From Lachnospiraceae bacterium (GTDB lineage: Bacteria > Bacillota > Clostridia > Lachnospirales > Lachnospiraceae): DNA of 64,000 bases. The stretch's first letter is position 1. Every line of letters starts with the position of its first letter. Of this stretch, positions 60,439 through 64,000 are shown piece by piece. The notes below the pieces were generated by a model that searched no databases, was not told where the DNA came from, and was given only the letters and a program-made list of their open reading frames with translations. The position numbers and the translations under genes are program-made. The DNA lies in NCBI GenBank assembly GCA_017553505.1, contig JAFZLD010000018.1, positions 124,001 through 188,000 on the forward strand, in the 5' to 3' direction.

Positions 60439-61235
60439 AATACGGATTTATAGGATGCGGAAATATGGGAGGAGCCCTCGCGACGGCAGTCAGCAAGGCA
60501 GTCAATCCCACCGATGTTTTAATTTCCGACATGAATAAACAGAAAGCCGAGGACCTTGCCAAGACCATCGGCGCAACAGCAACATCAACAGAGGAACTCG
60601 TGGCAGAGACAGACTTTATTTTCCTTGGCGTTAAGCCTCAGTACTTAGAAAATCTGGCAAAAGAAATTAAGCCTTACCTTGACAAAAGAACGAACCGCTT
60701 CGTCCTTGTCACCATGATTGCGGGCATGACCATCGCAGACATCAAGAACTTCACCAGAATGGACGCACCCGTCATCAGAATCGCACCCAACACCCCCGTT
60801 GCAATCGGCGAGGGAATAGTGCTCTACACCGGGTCCTTTGAAGTGACCGACGAAGAAAAAGAAGCCTTCGTGAACTGCCTCTCAGAGGCAGGCCTTGTGA
60901 CAGGAATTCCCGAGAATCTTCACGCTATCGGTCTTACACTCGGTGGCTGCGGCCCCGCTTTTGTAGACCTTTTTGTGGAAGCATTATCCGACGGCGCCGT
61001 AGCTTGCGGACTTCCCCGCAACCAGGCAATCGCAATCGCTTCCCAGATGGTAGTGGGTAGTGCCAAGCTGCTTCTTGAATCGGGCAAGCATCCCGGCGAA
61101 TTGAAAGACGCTGTATGTTCACCCGGCGGTACCACCATCCAGGGCGTAAGAGTTCTTGAAGAGAAGGGCTTCAGAGGCACAACGATGGACGCACTCATTG
61201 CCGCATACGAGAAGAATTTCGCTCTCAAAAAGTAG
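60435..61235 (+). CDS. proC: Pyrroline-5-carboxylate reductase
   Basis: Last step of proline synthesis, 266 residues. The dinucleotide-binding start is YGFIGCGNMGGALA; further marks are FLGVKPQYL, IRIAPNTPVAIGEG, LGGCGPAFVDLFVEALSDGAV and the C-terminal SPGGTTIQGVRVLEE. ATG 60435 overlaps proA. The operon thus holds the complete glutamate-to-proline path. The hairpin at 61241 ends it. Confidence 0.97.
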   Translation: MKYGFIGCGNMGGALATAVSKAVNPTDVLISDMNKQKAEDLAKTIGATATSTEELVAETDFIFLGVKPQYLENLAKEIKPYLDKRTNRFVLVTMIAGMTIADIKNFTRMDAPVIRIAPNTPVAIGEGIVLYTGSFEVTDEEKEAFVNCLSEAGLVTGIPENLHAIGLTLGGCGPAFVDLFVEALSDGAVACGLPRNQAIAIASQMVVGSAKLLLESGKHPGELKDAVCSPGGTTIQGVRVLEEKGFRGTTMDALIAAYEKNFALKK

Positions 61236-61240
61236 AATTT

Positions 61241-61270
61241 AAGGCTTGCATTTTCCGTGCAGGCCTTTTA
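61241..61270 (+). terminator. Terminator of proBAC, overlapping the eno promoter
   Basis: AAGGCTTGCA (61241-61250) pairs with TGCAGGCCTT (61258-61267) with one G-T pair; TTTTA follows. The same bases hold the -35 box and spacer of the eno promoter. Confidence 0.7.
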
Positions 61271-61274
61271 TAAT
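61246..61274 (+). promoter_or_regulatory. Promoter of eno
   Basis: TTGCAT (61246-61251), 17 nt, TATAAT (61269-61274). Its -35 lies in the left arm of the proBAC terminator hairpin. Confidence 0.75.
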
Positions 61275-61280
61275 GTTATT

Positions 61281-61300
61281 CGGTTAGCAATAGCTAACCG
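61281..61300 (+). other. Hairpin at the 5' end of eno mRNA
   Basis: CGGTTAGC (61281-61288) pairs with GCTAACCG (61293-61300) around AATA. It lies at about +1 to +20 of the eno transcript, where a 5' stem-loop protects mRNA from decay; it could instead be a repressor site. Confidence 0.55.
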
Positions 61301-61321
61301 CACACCACACAGCGACAATAA

Positions 61322-62650
<1,329 letters not shown>

Positions 62651-62675
62651 TTATCCTTCTAAATATTTAATATGG

Positions 62676-62725
62676 TGCCGCTTCTTTTGCTGCCAAAGCA
62701 AGAGAGGCGGCATTTTATTTTTATT
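62676..62725 (+). terminator. Rho-independent terminator of eno
   Basis: TGCCGCTTCTTTTGC (62676-62690) pairs over all 15 positions with GCAAGAGAGGCGGCA (62698-62712), counting G-T pairs, followed by TTTTATTTTTATT. Confidence 0.9.
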
Positions 62726-62745
62726 CACAGTTTATAAATTATTTA

Positions 62746-62773
62746 TTGATTCCTGCAAAAAAAGGTATATATT
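62746..62773 (+). promoter_or_regulatory. Promoter of clpB
   Basis: TTGATT (62746-62751), 16 nt, TATATT (62768-62773), followed directly by the CIRCE element. Confidence 0.7.
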
Positions 62774-62787
62774 AGTATTTGAAAGAG

Positions 62788-62814
62788 TTAGCACTCGAAG
62801 CCTGAGAGTGCTAA
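62788..62814 (+). promoter_or_regulatory. CIRCE operator (HrcA binding site)
   Basis: TTAGCACTC (62788-62796), 9-nt spacer, GAGTGCTAA (62806-62814): a perfect match to the CIRCE inverted repeat. HrcA bound here represses the heat-shock gene downstream at normal temperature. Confidence 0.97.
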
Positions 62815-62846
62815 CGGATACAAAGAAGCAAGAGAGGAGGAGCATT

Positions 62847-64000
62847 ATGAACATTTCAAGATTCACACAAAAGTCCGCGGAAGCGGTTCAGAATACAGAG
62901 AAGATTGCAATGGAATACGGCAATCAGGAAATTGAAGAAGAACATCTTTTACTTGCGCTCTTAAAGCTTGACGACAGTCTTATTCTTAAGCTTGTGGAGA
63001 AGATGGAGATTAATACGGAACACTTTATCGACCGTGTTACGCAGGAGATTGAGAAGCGCCCGAAGGTGCAGGGTGCGAGACCTTATATAGGAGAGTACCT
63101 TAACAAGACCCTTAACTTTGCGGAGGATGAGGCTAAGGCGATGGGGGATGACTACGTTTCGGTAGAGCATCTTTTCCTGTCAATGCTTAAGAATCCGAGC
63201 CGTGGCATGAAGACACTTTTCGGCGAGTACGGACTTACCAGAGAGCGTTTCTTAAAGGCACTTTCGACAGTCCGTGGTAATCAGCGCGTTACCAGTGACA
63301 ATCCCGAGGCTACTTACGATACCCTTAACAAGTATGGTCGTGACCTCGTGGAGATGGCGCGTGCCAATAAGATTGACCCCGTAATCGGCCGTGATACTGA
63401 GATTAGAAGCATTATACAGATTCTTTCGCGTAAGACCAAGAACAATCCTGTTCTCATCGGTGAGCCCGGTGTAGGTAAGACTGCGGTTGTGGAGGGTCTT
63501 GCACGTCGTATCGTCGCGGGGGATGTGCCTGCCAATCTTAAGGACAAGAAGATTTTCTCCCTCGATATCGGGTCCCTCGTAGCCGGCGCCAAGTCCCGCG
63601 GTGAGTTCGAGGAAAGACTTAAGGCAGTGCTTGAGGAAGTTAAGAAGTCCGAAGGCGAGATTATTCTTTTTATAGATGAGTTACATACTATTGTCGGCGC
63701 AGGTAAGACCGACGGTGCCCTTGATGCAGGCAACATGCTTAAGCCTATGTTGGCCCGTGGTGAGCTTCACTGTATCGGTGCCACCACACTTGATGAGTAC
63801 AGAGAGTACATCGAGAAGGATGCGGCCCTCGAGCGTCGTTTCCAGCCCGTTCATGTGGACGAGCCTACGGTTGAGGACACGATTTCCATCCTCCGTGGCC
63901 TTAAGGAGCGTTATGAGGTCTTCCACGGCGTTAAGATTACCGACAGCGCTTTGGTAAGTGCCGCAACGCTTTCACACAGATACATTTCCGACAGATTCCT
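62847..64000 (+). CDS. clpB: Disaggregase chaperone ClpB (truncated by window end)
   Basis: AAA+ chaperone that rescues aggregated proteins together with DnaK. ATG 62847 follows GAGGAGGAGC. 384 codons are visible and the frame is open to the edge. The N-terminal double-repeat domain (about 1-145), [16 protein letters not shown] typical of ClpB rather than ClpC, first Walker [14 protein letters not shown] and Walker [11 protein letters not shown] are present, then [27 protein letters not shown] control fits a chaperone. The middle coiled-coil and second ATPase domain lie beyond the window. Confidence 0.95.
   Translation, partial: MNISRFTQKSAEAVQNTEKIAMEYGNQEIEEEHLLLALLKLDDSLILKLVEKMEINTEHFIDRVTQEIEKRPKVQGARPYIGEYLNKTLNFAEDEAKAMGDDYVSVEHLFLSMLKNPSRGMKTLFGEYGLTRERFLKALSTVRGNQRVTSDNPEATYDTLNKYGRDLVEMARANKIDPVIGRDTEIRSIIQILSRKTKNNPVLIGEPGVGKTAVVEGLARRIVAGDVPANLKDKKIFSLDIGSLVAGAKSRGEFEERLKAVLEEVKKSEGEIILFIDELHTIVGAGKTDGALDAGNMLKPMLARGELHCIGATTLDEYREYIEKDAALERRFQPVHVDEPTVEDTISILRGLKERYEVFHGVKITDSALVSAATLSHRYISDRF

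Overview
The window reads as the chromosome of a low-to-mid GC Gram-positive anaerobe of the class Clostridia, most likely family Lachnospiraceae (Butyrivibrio/Roseburia-like). The signs are: strong AGGAGG ribosome sites, sigma-A type promoters with 16-18 nt spacers, a T-box leader, a CIRCE operator, lipobox lipoproteins, a class B sortase, ChvE/Mms and MalEFG sugar importers, and the order tig-clpP-clpX-lon-ysxC. The family assignment is inference; no rRNA or tRNA gene is present to confirm it.

Layout. 1-2.3 kb: end of an unknown gene, then a sortase B beside a single cell-wall anchored substrate. 2.3-17.2 kb: alpha-glucan metabolism (intracellular pullulanase, a maltodextrin importer whose binding lipoprotein carries two extra C-terminal starch-binding-like modules, and a lipoprotein alpha-amylase), interrupted by a chemoreceptor, a FapA-like protein, folC and a zinc-ribbon/TPR membrane protein. 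17.2-21.1 kb: T-box-controlled pheST. 21.2-22.4 kb (minus strand): GtrA-like protein and an ECF S component. 22.5-31.8 kb: a sugar-sensing island (membrane-anchored binding protein, YesM-type kinase, YesN/AraC regulator, second binding lipoprotein) followed by the ChvE-MmsA-MmsB multiple-monosaccharide importer. 32.1-35.1 kb: SUFU-domain protein and an AmmeMemoRadiSam pair in which Memo and AMMECR1 are fused. 35.2-36.8 kb: membrane protein, LytTR regulator and DUF3021 protein. 36.9-40.3 kb: acyltransferase, GT8 glycosyltransferase and a GT8-acyltransferase fusion. 40.5-47.9 kb: tig-clpP-clpX-lon-ysxC and an AI-2E family exporter. 47.9-52.3 kb: two paralogous lipoproteins, a DUF5662 protein, a MATE exporter. 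52.7-55.1 kb: zinc-type ArsR sensor, metallochaperone and P1B ATPase. 55.2-58.3 kb: a gpmA remnant, two small membrane proteins, a PHP phosphatase, shikimate kinase, and a 625-bp gap. 58.4-64 kb: proBAC, eno, and the first two thirds of a CIRCE-controlled clpB.

The most unusual signal is non-coding. Two intergenic elements (31871-32116, and 52317-52606 on the opposite strand) are divergent copies of one structured element. They share conserved core blocks, and their ends pair into a closing stem in which both sides have changed while pairing is kept. I do not recognise the family. Other unexplained signals are a shared TTTCGTA direct repeat ahead of the pullulanase and maltodextrin operons, a hairpin hiding the ribosome site of a LytTR-linked membrane gene, and four CCCATCCAT repeats ahead of proB.
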